From positions 54,218 to 118,217 of the forward strand of contig JALFBN010000006.1 of assembly GCA_022772085.1 (NCBI GenBank): a stretch of 64,000 nt of DNA, given 5' to 3'. The DNA is from Porphyromonas sp. (GTDB lineage: Bacteria > Bacteroidota > Bacteroidia > Bacteroidales > Porphyromonadaceae). Below are positions 52,695 to 61,829 of this stretch, one piece after another (the first letter of the stretch is position 1; each line of letters opens with the position of its first letter). The notes beneath the pieces are model-generated. The model worked only from the letters and a program-made list of their open reading frames with translations, was not told the DNA's origin and did no database searches. The position numbers were made by a program, and so were the translations under genes.

Positions 52695-55600
52695 CTATTG
52701 ACGATTTTTTACCTTTGTGTTCTTGTCTGCTTCCCGTTGTTTGCGTATCTCTTCCTCGCGCTGTTTGCGAGCCTCCGCCTTCGCTTTTTTGTCTGCTTCT
52801 CGTTGTTTGCGTGCCTCCTCTTCTCTCCGTTTCTTTTCCTTGGCTTCGAGGCGCTCTCGCTCACGTCGCTCTTTGGCTGCTTTTTCCACATCCTCATAGG
52901 AGATAGGGGCACGCTCATTGACTTGCCATGAGGCTTGTGTTTCTCCTGTTGAGGAAGTCTCCTCAGGTTGGGGATGCTTCGGTTCTATTGGTTGTGTCCC
53001 TTGTTTCTTTTCCTCTGAGGGTGCCGGTTGGAGGACTTCGCTTTGCTCCGCTCTCTTTTTCTGTTCCTCATAGCGCATTAATGCCAAAGCCACTGCGGAC
53101 TCACGTTGCGCAATACTATCGGCCAAAAGATCGAAGTACTGACCAAGTGCACCGCCCCGAAGCAACATCTTGTAGTTTGTGTCATCTATTGCAAAAAGGA
53201 GAGACTCCGCCGAAAGTAGGGACATATACCCTTCGGGACTGTACGCATCACGTACATAACTCCATGCCGTTGCTTCTGAGGGGAAGCCTGTAATCGTTAG
53301 ACGCAGTGCCGAGGGCATTTGCTCCAGCGAAAGGTCTAAAGGCAAATTGGTATAACGTGCGAAGTTGAAAGACGTAAGGGCAAAGAGGAACGTATTGCGG
53401 TCAACGGACCCGTCGGGGAAGAGCAACACGGCACAATGCGGTGTGTGAATTGGGGGTACTTGATAGGCTGGGAGAGAATCTCCAGGAGCCTCATCTGTAG
53501 AGTAGAATACAGCATCATAATCCAAACCCGAGTAACCTCCCTTGCTGATGTTGCGTCCACTAGTGAGTTCGCGTAAGATCTCTTGAGCAGGTTCCAGCAC
53601 CTCATCCTTTTGGTATGTTTCAAGTAACTTTTCTAACGCCTGTTTGAAGTGCACGGCGTCGCCATCGAGGACATAACTTAATGCCTTGAGGTAATCCGCT
53701 TTCGGTTTTAGGGGCGAGAGCGGGTACTGCTCGTGCAATGTATTGACATGAGAGCGTACCTCTTCGGAGGCTCCACGCATATAAGCAGAGAGGATGGCGT
53801 CATAGAGTTGGTTCTCTGCCGTTGCAGCCTCTCGGAGTTGTTGTAGGTATTGTGGGGAGGCCATCGCTTTCGCTAAAGGATCATGAGCGAATTCGGAGAT
53901 AATCTTTTGCTTCCACAATTTTGCTTCCTGAGATAAACCACGTCGCTCCAGGAGCATGTACAACTGATAGTAGACCTCCTTTCTTTTCTCAAAATCGGGG
54001 TATCGGCGGAGCAACTCCTCAAGTACGAGGGTTTCCTCTTCATAGAGTTCCATCTGCTCCTCAAAGACTTTCGCCATGCCGAGGAGCCCATTTTGTATGA
54101 TTACGTCACTAGCAGCGAGGGCTTCGGGAGTAGTGGGGAGTTGTGACAGATAATAGGCGCGCTTAGTGGGATCTTGATCCTCCGAAAGCATTGTTGAGCC
54201 AGGAGCCGTGGTGTTTGTGGTATTGCTACTTTTGAGGGAGTCTGAGGAAGCCGTTGTGGGCGTTTCGGTTGCATTGTCAATCGTCGAAGCCGACGGAGTG
54301 ATCTGTTTTTGACGCCGCCGCCAATCATCCTCAAGGGCACGATTGCCCCATTTCTGCTTAAATGTTGCTTTTCCTTGAGCTATGAGTTGCGGATTATAGA
54401 AGTAAAATTCCCCTGAGGAGGGCATATTCTGCGGATTGAAGGAGGGTGTATTCGGTCGATCGTTGGCTCCCATCTGCTCATTCATCGCCTCTTGTTGCTC
54501 CCGCTGCGCCTCCATCTGTTCGTTGTGTTTACGTTCTTTTTGAGCCTTTTCATAGGCTGTGATGGCACTATCGATAATACGTAATTTTTCGGCTTCGGGT
54601 AATGAGGCAAGGTGGCGTAGGCTATCCTGTTCTGCCACTGCCCGGGCGTGTAGGGCTAATTCATCAAGTTGCTTCGAAAGTGTTGAGTATTTTGGGTGGT
54701 CAGGATGAATCTCGGGGAGGGATATGATGCCCGTGGCAAAACTCTGTTGAGCCTTATCCCAATTGCGTTGGGCAAGGTATATTTTGCCTGCCGATAGGGC
54801 ACATAAGGCGAAGTCCGAAGCCCTCTCTTCGCTTCTTTCTATTCCGAGGTTGAAGGCGGAGAGGGCTGCAATTGAATCTTTTTGTCGTAAATAAAGTTCT
54901 CCCTGTGTGAGGTAGAGCCGATCGAGTACAGACTTATTGCGCCCCCGACGTGCCATGGACTTTGTTTGGTCAATTGCTTTGGCAATGCTCTTTTCGGCCT
55001 CGATCTCTACCAAACGGAGGTTGGTGGCAAACTCAAGGGAGAAGGGTGGTGCTTTTCGCAGTAGCGTGCGATAGACTTTACGCGCCTCTTGCAGTTGTCC
55101 TGCTTGCACGAGTAGTTGTCCTAAGAGATAGCGCATCCGCATTTTACTTCGACTACTATCTTCTTTGCTGATGGCTCGGCGTAGGGGCTCTATGGCTTCT
55201 AAGGGTCTCCCCGATGCGAGAGCTATTTCGGCGATGGTCTTATCGTAGATTTGGCTTTTGCGGAGAGTCTGATTCTCCCGTTGCACGTGATTGACGAGCT
55301 CTTGGGCCTCGTGCAACCAGCTCATCGCCACATAGCTTCGAGCTTGCCACAGACGAGCCTCATCTCGTATCGCCGGTTCTGTGGCATACAATCGTGTCAT
55401 GTACGAAAAGGTTGCCATCGCATCCAAAAAATCGCCATTATAAAATTGGGACATCCCAACCAAAAGCCACGCATGGTGCAGGAAGGTGTTGTACTCCCTT
55501 CTCTTGAAAAACTCTGCTTCGCGAGGTGACGGATTCCGCTTTTTTGTCGGTTTGGAACGAATGCTGTGGAGCTTAATTGCCATCTGCCCTTTGGCGAAAG

Positions 55601-55898
55601 CCTTATCGAAAGCACCCCCCTTGTGCTCTTTAAGGATACCCCGTTGCGCCTCGATCGGATCCAAAAAAATCTGCTGCGAATAGCTCTCCGTATAATTAGA
55701 AACAAACCCGTCATAGGCCTCATCAAAAGCATTTTTGCCATGAAAGTAGACGTTATAACGGGTCGTCAGGTTGTGATAGAAACGGGTAGATGCGTTGTTT
55801 TTTCGTACCGAGCACCCCGATAGCAATAGGACAACCACGCCCAAGAGGAGGGGGAGTTGCCATCTGCAACGATAGAGAGTTCTGCGACCGGAGTGCAT
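52695..55898 (-). CDS. porW: PorW, TPR lipoprotein of the type IX secretion system
   Basis: PorW (SprE in Flavobacterium) is an outer-membrane-associated TPR lipoprotein needed for type IX secretion, which exports proteins such as gingipains and LRR proteins to the surface. The 1067-residue product has a signal peptide with lipobox LSGC, directly followed by STRFYHNLTTRYNVYFHGKNAFDEAYDGF, a family hallmark. Then come TPR units (YNTFLHHAWLLVGMSQFYNGDFLDAMATFSYMTRLY; AIEPLRRAISKEDSS) and a long C-terminal region. The last 60 residues are a charged low-complexity tail (repeats of ARKQREADKKA). The gene is 40 bases downstream of a small membrane protein gene. The identification is strong; the T9SS-type C-termini of several neighbours fit its role. 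Confidence 0.93.
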   Translation of the reverse strand: MHSGRRTLYRCRWQLPLLLGVVVLLLSGCSVRKNNASTRFYHNLTTRYNVYFHGKNAFDEAYDGFVSNYTESYSQQIFLDPIEAQRGILKEHKGGAFDKAFAKGQMAIKLHSIRSKPTKKRNPSPREAEFFKRREYNTFLHHAWLLVGMSQFYNGDFLDAMATFSYMTRLYATEPAIRDEARLWQARSYVAMSWLHEAQELVNHVQRENQTLRKSQIYDKTIAEIALASGRPLEAIEPLRRAISKEDSSRSKMRMRYLLGQLLVQAGQLQEARKVYRTLLRKAPPFSLEFATNLRLVEIEAEKSIAKAIDQTKSMARRGRNKSVLDRLYLTQGELYLRQKDSIAALSAFNLGIERSEERASDFALCALSAGKIYLAQRNWDKAQQSFATGIISLPEIHPDHPKYSTLSKQLDELALHARAVAEQDSLRHLASLPEAEKLRIIDSAITAYEKAQKERKHNEQMEAQREQQEAMNEQMGANDRPNTPSFNPQNMPSSGEFYFYNPQLIAQGKATFKQKWGNRALEDDWRRRQKQITPSASTIDNATETPTTASSDSLKSSNTTNTTAPGSTMLSEDQDPTKRAYYLSQLPTTPEALAASDVIIQNGLLGMAKVFEEQMELYEEETLVLEELLRRYPDFEKRKEVYYQLYMLLERRGLSQEAKLWKQKIISEFAHDPLAKAMASPQYLQQLREAATAENQLYDAILSAYMRGASEEVRSHVNTLHEQYPLSPLKPKADYLKALSYVLDGDAVHFKQALEKLLETYQKDEVLEPAQEILRELTSGRNISKGGYSGLDYDAVFYSTDEAPGDSLPAYQVPPIHTPHCAVLLFPDGSVDRNTFLFALTSFNFARYTNLPLDLSLEQMPSALRLTITGFPSEATAWSYVRDAYSPEGYMSLLSAESLLFAIDDTNYKMLLRGGALGQYFDLLADSIAQRESAVALALMRYEEQKKRAEQSEVLQPAPSEEKKQGTQPIEPKHPQPEETSSTGETQASWQVNERAPISYEDVEKAAKERRERERLEAKEKKRREEEARKQREADKKAKAEARKQREEEIRKQREADKNTKVKNRQ

Positions 55899-55938
55899 TT
55901 TGAATGAAGGGGGCTAAAGGCTCGGTAGGAATAAATTG

Positions 55939-56370
55939 TTAAGGTTGAGATTGTGTAGCCGATTTCAGGCGAGCCTCTGCTTCTGAAAGTAAGGGCTTGG
56001 GTAGGGCTATCATACGTTGACTAAGGCTTTGCAACCAGCCTGCAACGTCTTCGGGTAAAAGGGTCTCCAGTACCTCTTGAAACTCCGCAATCTCTTCAGG
56101 TGAGTAGTTGTCGTGTTTGCGTTCTGCAAAGCGGTCTAACTCCTCATCATCATAATAGATCACCCTAGGAGCCTCTTTCTCTTTGTTGCATGTGCCTTCG
56201 CTACAAGTGCACACCTCGCACTTACCCTTGGATTGACCCCAAGACTCCACGCCTTGTACAATATCTTTTTTGTGATTTTGGATGGATCCGTGGCGACGCC
56301 CCCAACGAGCAATAATCCAAAGGAGCAGTGCAATCCCTAGTAGGATCCCTAATAACTTTGCTGACATCAT
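55939..56370 (-). CDS. Membrane-anchored protein with a cysteine cluster, upstream of porW
   Basis: A 143-residue protein of unknown function. An N-terminal membrane helix (AKLLGILLGIALLLWIIARW, residues about 3-22) is followed by a basic stretch, then a cysteine cluster CEVCTCSEGTCN (CxxCxCx4C, residues about 51-62) that could bind a metal ion or cluster. The rest is acidic and helical (YYDDEELDRFAERKHDNYSPEEIAEFQEVLETLLPEDVAGWLQSL). The start ATG lies just four bases after a -7 box, so the transcript may be leaderless. It is 40 bases upstream of porW and probably co-transcribed with it. A link with T9SS is suggested only by this position. Confidence 0.65.
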   Translation of the reverse strand: MMSAKLLGILLGIALLLWIIARWGRRHGSIQNHKKDIVQGVESWGQSKGKCEVCTCSEGTCNKEKEAPRVIYYDDEELDRFAERKHDNYSPEEIAEFQEVLETLLPEDVAGWLQSLSQRMIALPKPLLSEAEARLKSATQSQP

Positions 56371-56374
56371 AGGG

Positions 56375-56382
56375 CAAAGATA
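56375..56382 (-). promoter_or_regulatory. -7 box four bases before the start codon of the cysteine-cluster gene
   Basis: Minus strand reads TATCTTTGCCCTATGATG: the -7 box (56382-56375) ends four bases before ATG (56370-56368). Transcription would begin at or next to the start codon, implying a leaderless mRNA for this gene and porW. Confidence 0.6.
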
Positions 56383-56453
56383 ATGATAGACGACCGATTA
56401 TATAACCATTCCAGGCGTAAAGGTCAAGGTTACAGCCCTTGATTTAGGGCAAA

Positions 56454-56861
56454 TCAAACTTTCCCGAAAAGGATCAAAGCAACGAATAGAGCGAGAAATC
56501 CGAGCACCAAGCTCCCTCCCAAATAGAGTGTTGCCTCGAGTAAATCCCCTTGTCGGATCAGTTGTATACCCTCCAAAGCAAACGAAGAAAAGGTGGTGAA
56601 TCCGCCGCAAAATCCAGTAGATAGGAGGAGCAGTGCCCAATGAGATGAATTGTCCGTTGTGTGTCGAGCGATCAGTGTAACGATAGCACCGATCAAGAAA
56701 CAGCCTAAAACATTGACCACAAGCGTACCCCATGGTATTGATACTCTCCCTCTCAAGAGTGAGTGCGAGGCGAGCCACATTTGCATCGCACACTGTATCA
56801 GATAACGTGATACGGAGCCTGCCATCCCACCTAGGGCTACCCAGAGCATATCTTTAATCAT
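56454..56861 (-). CDS. crcB: Fluoride channel CrcB/Fluc
   Basis: Fluc channels form dimers that export fluoride. The 135-residue protein has four membrane helices and the family motifs GGMAGSVSRYL (N-terminal), NVLGCFLIGAI with the pore-lining asparagine, and GFCGGFTTFSSF, which carries the Phe-box and central sodium site. It is 21 bases downstream of the PPi-dependent phosphofructokinase gene, so the two are likely co-transcribed. No fluoride riboswitch is visible upstream. Identification is secure. Confidence 0.93.
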   Translation of the reverse strand: MIKDMLWVALGGMAGSVSRYLIQCAMQMWLASHSLLRGRVSIPWGTLVVNVLGCFLIGAIVTLIARHTTDNSSHWALLLLSTGFCGGFTTFSSFALEGIQLIRQGDLLEATLYLGGSLVLGFLALFVALILFGKV

Positions 56862-56882
56862 ACTTGGAGAGGTGGACGAGGG

Positions 56883-58562
56883 TTAATCCCAAATGGTATC
56901 AAGATCCTCTTCAGGCTCTAGTGCATGCTCTAAACGGATGGTTATGGTGGTGGCATCACATACGGCAGAGGGACCGAAGTACTGTATCGGACCGGGATAG
57001 CGGAACGAAATGCCCTCAGCCCATTCCTTTCGATGCTCCCTGAAGTAGCGGAATGGTGCTCCTTCTATATCAACTAGAGCTTTTGCTATAACAGGCTTGG
57101 GCACACCTTTGCGCTCTTCGATCGTGAGCATGGCGGTAAGAGGGATGCCACGAGGAATCCATTTGTCAGGACTTTGTACCAAGTTGCCCACTGTGGCCAT
57201 GTAGCCCGAGCACCCTCCCTCAATAAGGGCTATCGCTGTTCGTCCTAGGGCGTAACAGTAAGAGGCGTCAAAATTAGTGGGCATGGAGCAACGCCCTTCA
57301 TAGCCAAAGAAGTGAGTAAGTGCTGCAAATTTGCCGCGGTAGGAGCCTGCCTCTTTGCGTCGCTCGAGCTCCTGTTCGAGTAATTCGACAATCAGTTTTT
57401 CTGTTTCGATGCGTGATACTTGTACATTACCATGCGGATCTCGCTCCAATGCCAATTGACGAGCCACCTCCTCGGGGAGTGATCGGAGGGTCTCTTCCTC
57501 TTCTTCATTCAGTTTGCTGGCTAGGTAATTGATGATCTGACTCTCCTTGACAAGGGGGAGTTTATGCCCATTTTCAGCTAAAACACGATTGAGAGCGGCA
57601 ATCAGCCTACGCACTTTCAGGACAAACTCAATTAACCCTTCGGGGATCAGTACGACCCCAAAATCCATCCCTCGTTCTGCTCTATCGACTATCACATCAG
57701 CGAGCTGCCTCACCAAATCATTCAGCGTTAACCCTCTTTGAGCAACCTCTTCACTGATAATCGCCACCGTGGGTTGAGTCATTAGGGCGCACTCTAAAGT
57801 AAGGTGAGAGGCCGAGCGTCCCATGAGTTTTACAAAATGCCAATATTTTTTTGAGGAGTAGCAATCTCGTTGAATGTTACCCACTAGTTCGGCATATACC
57901 TTCACACAGGTATCAAATCCGAAAGATGTTTCCACCCATCCATTCTTTAAATCACCATCAATTGTTTTGGGGCAACCGATAACGCATAGGGGATCCTCTT
58001 TTCGACGGCAGTACTCGGCAAGCAATGCTGCATTCGTATTGGAGTCATCTCCTCCAATGATAACAAGAGCATCCAGATGCAGGCGGTGGGCATGGAATAG
58101 CACACGTTCGAATTGCTCTTCCGTTTCTAGTTTAGTACGGTCTGAGCCAATCATATCAAATCCGCCCGTATTCCGATATCTGTTGATCACATCAGCTGTC
58201 AGCTCACGTGCTTCGCCTCGAAGTAACCCTCCCGGTCCCATGATAAATCCATAGAGTACAGAGGCTTCGTGATACGCTTTAAGGGCATCAAAGATCCCCG
58301 TGATCACGTTATGTCCTCCCGGAGCCTGTCCCCCCGATAGGAGCACTGCCACGGTTAGAGGCTTGCGTACTACGGTCGTCTCCTCTTGGGCAACGACAGA
58401 GAGGATGGGGAGCTGTGCCGTATAGGGAAATAGGGTTGCGATGGATTGATGCAAAGCTAAGGGGCTCTCCGAATAGGGTTGAAGTTGAGTCGGGTGCTCT
58501 AAAATCGAAGGGATCTGAGGTTTATAAACTGCACGAAGTTTGTCAAGACGGATATAGGTCAT
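56883..58562 (-). CDS. pfp: Pyrophosphate-dependent 6-phosphofructokinase
   Basis: Reversibly phosphorylates fructose-6-phosphate with pyrophosphate instead of ATP, a common glycolytic variant in anaerobes. The 559-residue protein belongs to the long PFP class. Key motifs: LLSGGQAPGGHN (donor site), IIGGDDSNTNA (the GGDDS motif typical of PPi use), CPKTIDGDL (catalytic aspartate), MGRSASHL (F6P binding) and FFGYEGRCSMPTNFDASYCY. The GGDDS aspartate, together with the PKT lysine, marks pyrophosphate as donor. It heads a pair with the fluoride channel gene. Its upstream spacer contains a terminator for the preceding gene. Confidence 0.94.
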   Translation of the reverse strand: MTYIRLDKLRAVYKPQIPSILEHPTQLQPYSESPLALHQSIATLFPYTAQLPILSVVAQEETTVVRKPLTVAVLLSGGQAPGGHNVITGIFDALKAYHEASVLYGFIMGPGGLLRGEARELTADVINRYRNTGGFDMIGSDRTKLETEEQFERVLFHAHRLHLDALVIIGGDDSNTNAALLAEYCRRKEDPLCVIGCPKTIDGDLKNGWVETSFGFDTCVKVYAELVGNIQRDCYSSKKYWHFVKLMGRSASHLTLECALMTQPTVAIISEEVAQRGLTLNDLVRQLADVIVDRAERGMDFGVVLIPEGLIEFVLKVRRLIAALNRVLAENGHKLPLVKESQIINYLASKLNEEEEETLRSLPEEVARQLALERDPHGNVQVSRIETEKLIVELLEQELERRKEAGSYRGKFAALTHFFGYEGRCSMPTNFDASYCYALGRTAIALIEGGCSGYMATVGNLVQSPDKWIPRGIPLTAMLTIEERKGVPKPVIAKALVDIEGAPFRYFREHRKEWAEGISFRYPGPIQYFGPSAVCDATTITIRLEHALEPEEDLDTIWD

Positions 58563-58607
58563 AAGCGGTATTACGATAGTTGTTTTGGGGTGAAGATTAT
58601 GAATAAA

Positions 58608-58666
58608 GGGTATCCACGTCTCTCTCTCCTTGGCGCCTTACGCTAGAAGATGAAGACGAGATACCC
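58608..58666 (-). terminator. Terminator after the saccharopine-dehydrogenase-like gene
   Basis: Arms GGGTATC (58608-58614) and GATACCC (58660-58666), extended by CGTC/GACG across a small internal loop. It lies between the gene at 58711 and the pfp start. Confidence 0.7.
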
Positions 58667-58710
58667 TCATTTTATGGGATTGATCCACTAGGATCTAGGA
58701 GGTCTCTGAG

Positions 58711-59922
58711 TTACACTTTAAACTCAATATCCACATCCAAGTGCTCGTGCCAGGGAAGTCCTTGCTTTGCTACTTCTTCGAGGAATGGATCAGGATCGAA
58801 CTCCTCTACGTTGTGTACCCCGGGTTTGTTCCATAGTCCACGGGCAAACATCAAGGCTCCTACGGTGGCAGGTACTCCCGTCGTGTAGCTTACCCCTTGA
58901 GTCCCCGTTTCACGGAAAGCGGCTTGGTGACTACAATTATTCCATATGTAATAGGTATGCTCCTTGCCATCCTTTATTCCACGAATGCGGCACCCGATAG
59001 AGGTTTCACCCGAGTAGTTGCTACCGAGATCTTGAGGATTGGGTAGCACGGCTTTGAGGAATTGAATCGGTACGATCTCCATGCCATTATAGTTGATGGG
59101 TTCTATGCTGCCCATACCAATGTTTTGGATTACACGTAGATGGGTCAAGTACTCTTCCCCAAAGGTCATCCAGAAGCGAGCTCTCTTAATCGTGGGAAAG
59201 TTCAGTACCAAACTCTCAAGCTCTTCGTGGTAGAGCAGATAACTCTCGCGTACGCCAATCCCGGGGTAATGTAGCGGACGATGAATCTCTTGTGGCTCCG
59301 TTTCTATCCACTCACCATTGAGGTAATACTTTCCCTTTTGGGTTATTTCTCGGATGTTGATTTCGGGATTAAAATTCGTTGCGAAGGCTTTATGGTGATC
59401 ACCACCATTGCAATCTACAATATCCAAATAGTGGATTTCGTCGAAGTGGTGCTTGGCTGCATATGCCGTAAAAATGCTAGTAACTCCAGGGTCAAAGCCA
59501 CAACCCAAGATAGCGGTGAGACCTGCTTTTTCAAAGCGTTCGCGATACGCCCACTGCCAGCTGTACTGATATTTTGCTTCGTCAAGAGGTTCGTAGTTCG
59601 CTGTGTCTAAGTAATTAACACCACACTCCAGGCAGGCATCCATGATGGTTAGGTCCTGATAGGGGAGAGCTACATTGATGACCAAATCGGGTTTGAAGCT
59701 ACGGAATAGTTCGCATAGCTCGGGCACCTTGTCCGCATCCACCGATGCTGTTTGGATCTTGATTCCACCAAGGGATTCTTCGATCTCTTTCGCGATTTTG
59801 TCGCACTTGCTTTTAGTACGACTTGCCAGCATGATATCCGAGAAAACCTCGTGATTCATGGCTACCTTTTTCGCAACAACGGTGCCAACACCCCCGGCAC
59901 CAATAATCAACACTCTTGCCAT
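58711..59922 (-). CDS. Saccharopine-dehydrogenase-family enzyme, probably carboxynorspermidine synthase
   Basis: A 403-residue NAD(P)-dependent enzyme. The N-terminus reads MARVLIIGAGGVGTVVAKKVAMN, the Rossmann motif of the saccharopine dehydrogenase family. The CGFDPGVTSIFTAYAAKHHFDEI and DCNGGDHHKAFATNFNPEINIREIT segments match the LYS1-like carboxynorspermidine dehydrogenase of Bacteroidetes, which joins aspartate semialdehyde and a diamine on the way to spermidine. The partner decarboxylase (nspC) is not in this window. A -7 box lies 47 bases upstream. Saccharopine dehydrogenase proper is less likely in this phylum. Confidence 0.8.
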   Translation of the reverse strand: MARVLIIGAGGVGTVVAKKVAMNHEVFSDIMLASRTKSKCDKIAKEIEESLGGIKIQTASVDADKVPELCELFRSFKPDLVINVALPYQDLTIMDACLECGVNYLDTANYEPLDEAKYQYSWQWAYRERFEKAGLTAILGCGFDPGVTSIFTAYAAKHHFDEIHYLDIVDCNGGDHHKAFATNFNPEINIREITQKGKYYLNGEWIETEPQEIHRPLHYPGIGVRESYLLYHEELESLVLNFPTIKRARFWMTFGEEYLTHLRVIQNIGMGSIEPINYNGMEIVPIQFLKAVLPNPQDLGSNYSGETSIGCRIRGIKDGKEHTYYIWNNCSHQAAFRETGTQGVSYTTGVPATVGALMFARGLWNKPGVHNVEEFDPDPFLEEVAKQGLPWHEHLDVDIEFKV

Positions 59923-59968
59923 AATCGTATCGTAGTTTTGTTTATTGCATAACTTGCTCTTTATCTCG

Positions 59969-59976
59969 CAAAGATA
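59969..59976 (-). promoter_or_regulatory. -7 box of the saccharopine-dehydrogenase-like gene
   Basis: TATCTTTG on the minus strand, 47 bases before the ATG. The -33 position has no clear TTTG. Confidence 0.5.
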
Positions 59977-60093
59977 ATGATAAATCTCTGGTTATACGAC
60001 ACGGTTCTGCAACAACAATTCACGATTACAGAGAGAATTTTGGCTGCTCAAGGTGCTATGGATCCATCTTTCTCAGTACAAAAAGAGAGGGGT

Positions 60094-60107
60094 GTCGCAT
60101 AGGCGAC
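60094..60107 (+). promoter_or_regulatory. Candidate HcpR operator upstream of hcp
   Basis: The palindrome GTCGC-ATAG-GCGAC (60094-60107) is centred at 60100.5, about 41 bases upstream of the start site expected from the -7 box at 60130. This is the usual position for class II activation by Crp/Fnr proteins. The regulator HcpR is encoded 3 kb away, convergent with this operon. Confidence 0.55.
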
Positions 60108-60108
60108 T

Positions 60109-60137
60109 TTTGGGGAACATTTGGGGATCTACCTTTG
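60109..60137 (+). promoter_or_regulatory. hcp promoter
   Basis: TTTG (60109-60112), a 17-base spacer (shorter than 19) and TACCTTTG (60130-60137). The weak spacing fits an activator-dependent promoter. The start site near 60141 leaves about 30 bases before the preferred ATG. Confidence 0.65.
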
Positions 60138-60170
60138 TCAATGAAAAATAACGAAGAAGACGAAGAAGAT

Positions 60171-61829
60171 ATGGAAAATAGAATGTTTTGCTTCCAATGC
60201 CAAGAAACGGCAGGCAATAAGGGTTGTACCCTAAAAGGAGTGTGTGGTAAGGATTTTACGACCTCCAATTTGATGGATTTGCTCATCTTTAATCTCAAGG
60301 GCATTGCCATTATCACAACGGCCGCACGACAAGCCAAGGTGTCTCTTGACTACCATACGGCTGATAAGGCTATTATGGAGTCACTTTTTGCAACGATAAC
60401 AAATGCCAACTTTGACTACACATCCATAGCAACCCGAGTGACTCGCACCTTTAATCTTAAAAAGCAACTGCGCGAAGAGGCTTTATCTTTAGGGGTCGCC
60501 TTACCTGATAGCGAAGCTATTACAATGCAAGGATTTCCCGAGGAATATGACCAACTAGCCCTTGGTGTCGGAATCCTTCGAGAGCGGAATGAAGACGTAT
60601 GCTCGCTCAAAGAACTCATAATCTATGGGCTTAAAGGACTTTCTGCTTACGCCGAGCATGCCGATCGCCTTGGCTACAAAGATGAGGAGATTAACACCTT
60701 TGTTGCTCGTGCTTTGTGTGATGTTGCTTTAGGGATGCTCTCCGTGGAGGAACTTACAGCACTTGTCCTAGAGACAGGTACTTTTGGTGTAAAGGTGATG
60801 GCTCTCCTTGACAAAGCCAATACCGAAACCTATGGTCATCCCGAGATCACCGAAGTAAACATAGGGGTAGGCACACGTCCTGCTATCCTAATTAGTGGAC
60901 ATGATCTGAAGGATATGGAGATGCTTTTGGAGCAGACTGAGGGTACGGGAGTCGATGTATATACACACAGCGAGATGCTTCCGGCCAATTATTACCCTAA
61001 GTTCAAGAAATACAAACACTTTATAGGTAACTATGGTAATGCTTGGTGGCAACAACGCGAGGAGTTTGAGACCTTCAATGGACCAATCCTTTTCACCACT
61101 AATTGTATTGTTCCGCCCAAGACTAATGCCTCTTATAAGGATCGTGTTTTTACGACTAATTCGACGGGCTACCCCGGTTTTAGGTACATCGAAAGCGATG
61201 CCCAAGGGAAAAAAGATTTTAGTGAGATCATTGCGCTTGCCAAAACCTGTCAGCCTCCAACGGAGATTGAGCGAGGTACGATCATCGGAGGATTCGCCCA
61301 CCATCAGGTATTGAGCATTGCGGATCGAATAGTAGAAGCGGTTAAGAGTGGAATTATACGCAAGTTCGTTGTGATGAGCGGATGCGATGGCAGACAGAGC
61401 GGGCGTAGTTATTTCTCCGATTTTGCCCAAGCTCTACCCCAAGACACAGTGATTCTTACTTCGGGTTGCGCTAAATACCGTTACAATAAGTTGGCTCTAG
61501 GTAATATTGGAGGTATTCCTCGTGTGTTGGATGCAGGGCAGTGCAATGATAGCTATTCTATTGCCGTGATTGCCCTTAAACTGAAAGAAGTAATGGGTCT
61601 GGACGATATCAATAAACTTCCAATCGATTATAACATTGCATGGTATGAGCAAAAGGCGGTGATCGTACTCCTCGGACTGCTCAGCCTTGGTGTAAAAAAT
61701 ATTCATCTAGGCCCCACGTTGCCAGCTTTCCTTTCGCCCAATGTGGCAAAAATTCTCGTTGATAGCTTTGGGATTGCCGGTATTGGAACGGTAGAAGAGG
61801 ATATTCAAACCCTAATCATAAACTCCTAA
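60171..61829 (+). CDS. hcp: Hybrid cluster protein / hydroxylamine reductase
   Basis: Hcp carries a hybrid iron-sulfur-oxygen cluster and reduces nitric oxide or hydroxylamine, protecting anaerobes from nitrosative stress. From the ATG at 60171 it has 552 residues. Cys7, Cys10, Cys19 and Cys25 ([19 protein letters not shown]) bind the first cluster. The hybrid-cluster ligands fall in [39 protein letters not shown] and [13 protein letters not shown] 60141 or TTG 60135 would overlap or abut the promoter and were rejected. The next gene (RIC/ScdA-like) starts immediately after the stop. A Crp/Fnr regulator convergent with the operon is probably HcpR. Confidence 0.95.
   Translation: MENRMFCFQCQETAGNKGCTLKGVCGKDFTTSNLMDLLIFNLKGIAIITTAARQAKVSLDYHTADKAIMESLFATITNANFDYTSIATRVTRTFNLKKQLREEALSLGVALPDSEAITMQGFPEEYDQLALGVGILRERNEDVCSLKELIIYGLKGLSAYAEHADRLGYKDEEINTFVARALCDVALGMLSVEELTALVLETGTFGVKVMALLDKANTETYGHPEITEVNIGVGTRPAILISGHDLKDMEMLLEQTEGTGVDVYTHSEMLPANYYPKFKKYKHFIGNYGNAWWQQREEFETFNGPILFTTNCIVPPKTNASYKDRVFTTNSTGYPGFRYIESDAQGKKDFSEIIALAKTCQPPTEIERGTIIGGFAHHQVLSIADRIVEAVKSGIIRKFVVMSGCDGRQSGRSYFSDFAQALPQDTVILTSGCAKYRYNKLALGNIGGIPRVLDAGQCNDSYSIAVIALKLKEVMGLDDINKLPIDYNIAWYEQKAVIVLLGLLSLGVKNIHLGPTLPAFLSPNVAKILVDSFGIAGIGTVEEDIQTLIINS

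Noticed and set aside
52641..52931. Open frames opposite the end of porW
   Set aside because: They are the complement of the charged repeat tail of porW, which creates long leucine/phenylalanine-rich shadow frames.
56862..56882. Fluoride riboswitch ahead of crcB
   Set aside because: The gap to pfp is only 21 bases and no riboswitch-like fold was seen.
60135..60170. TTG 60135 or ATG 60141 as start of hcp
   Set aside because: They overlap or abut the -7 box, and the extra residues (NNEEDEED) are not part of the family; ATG 60171 matches the usual Hcp N-terminus.
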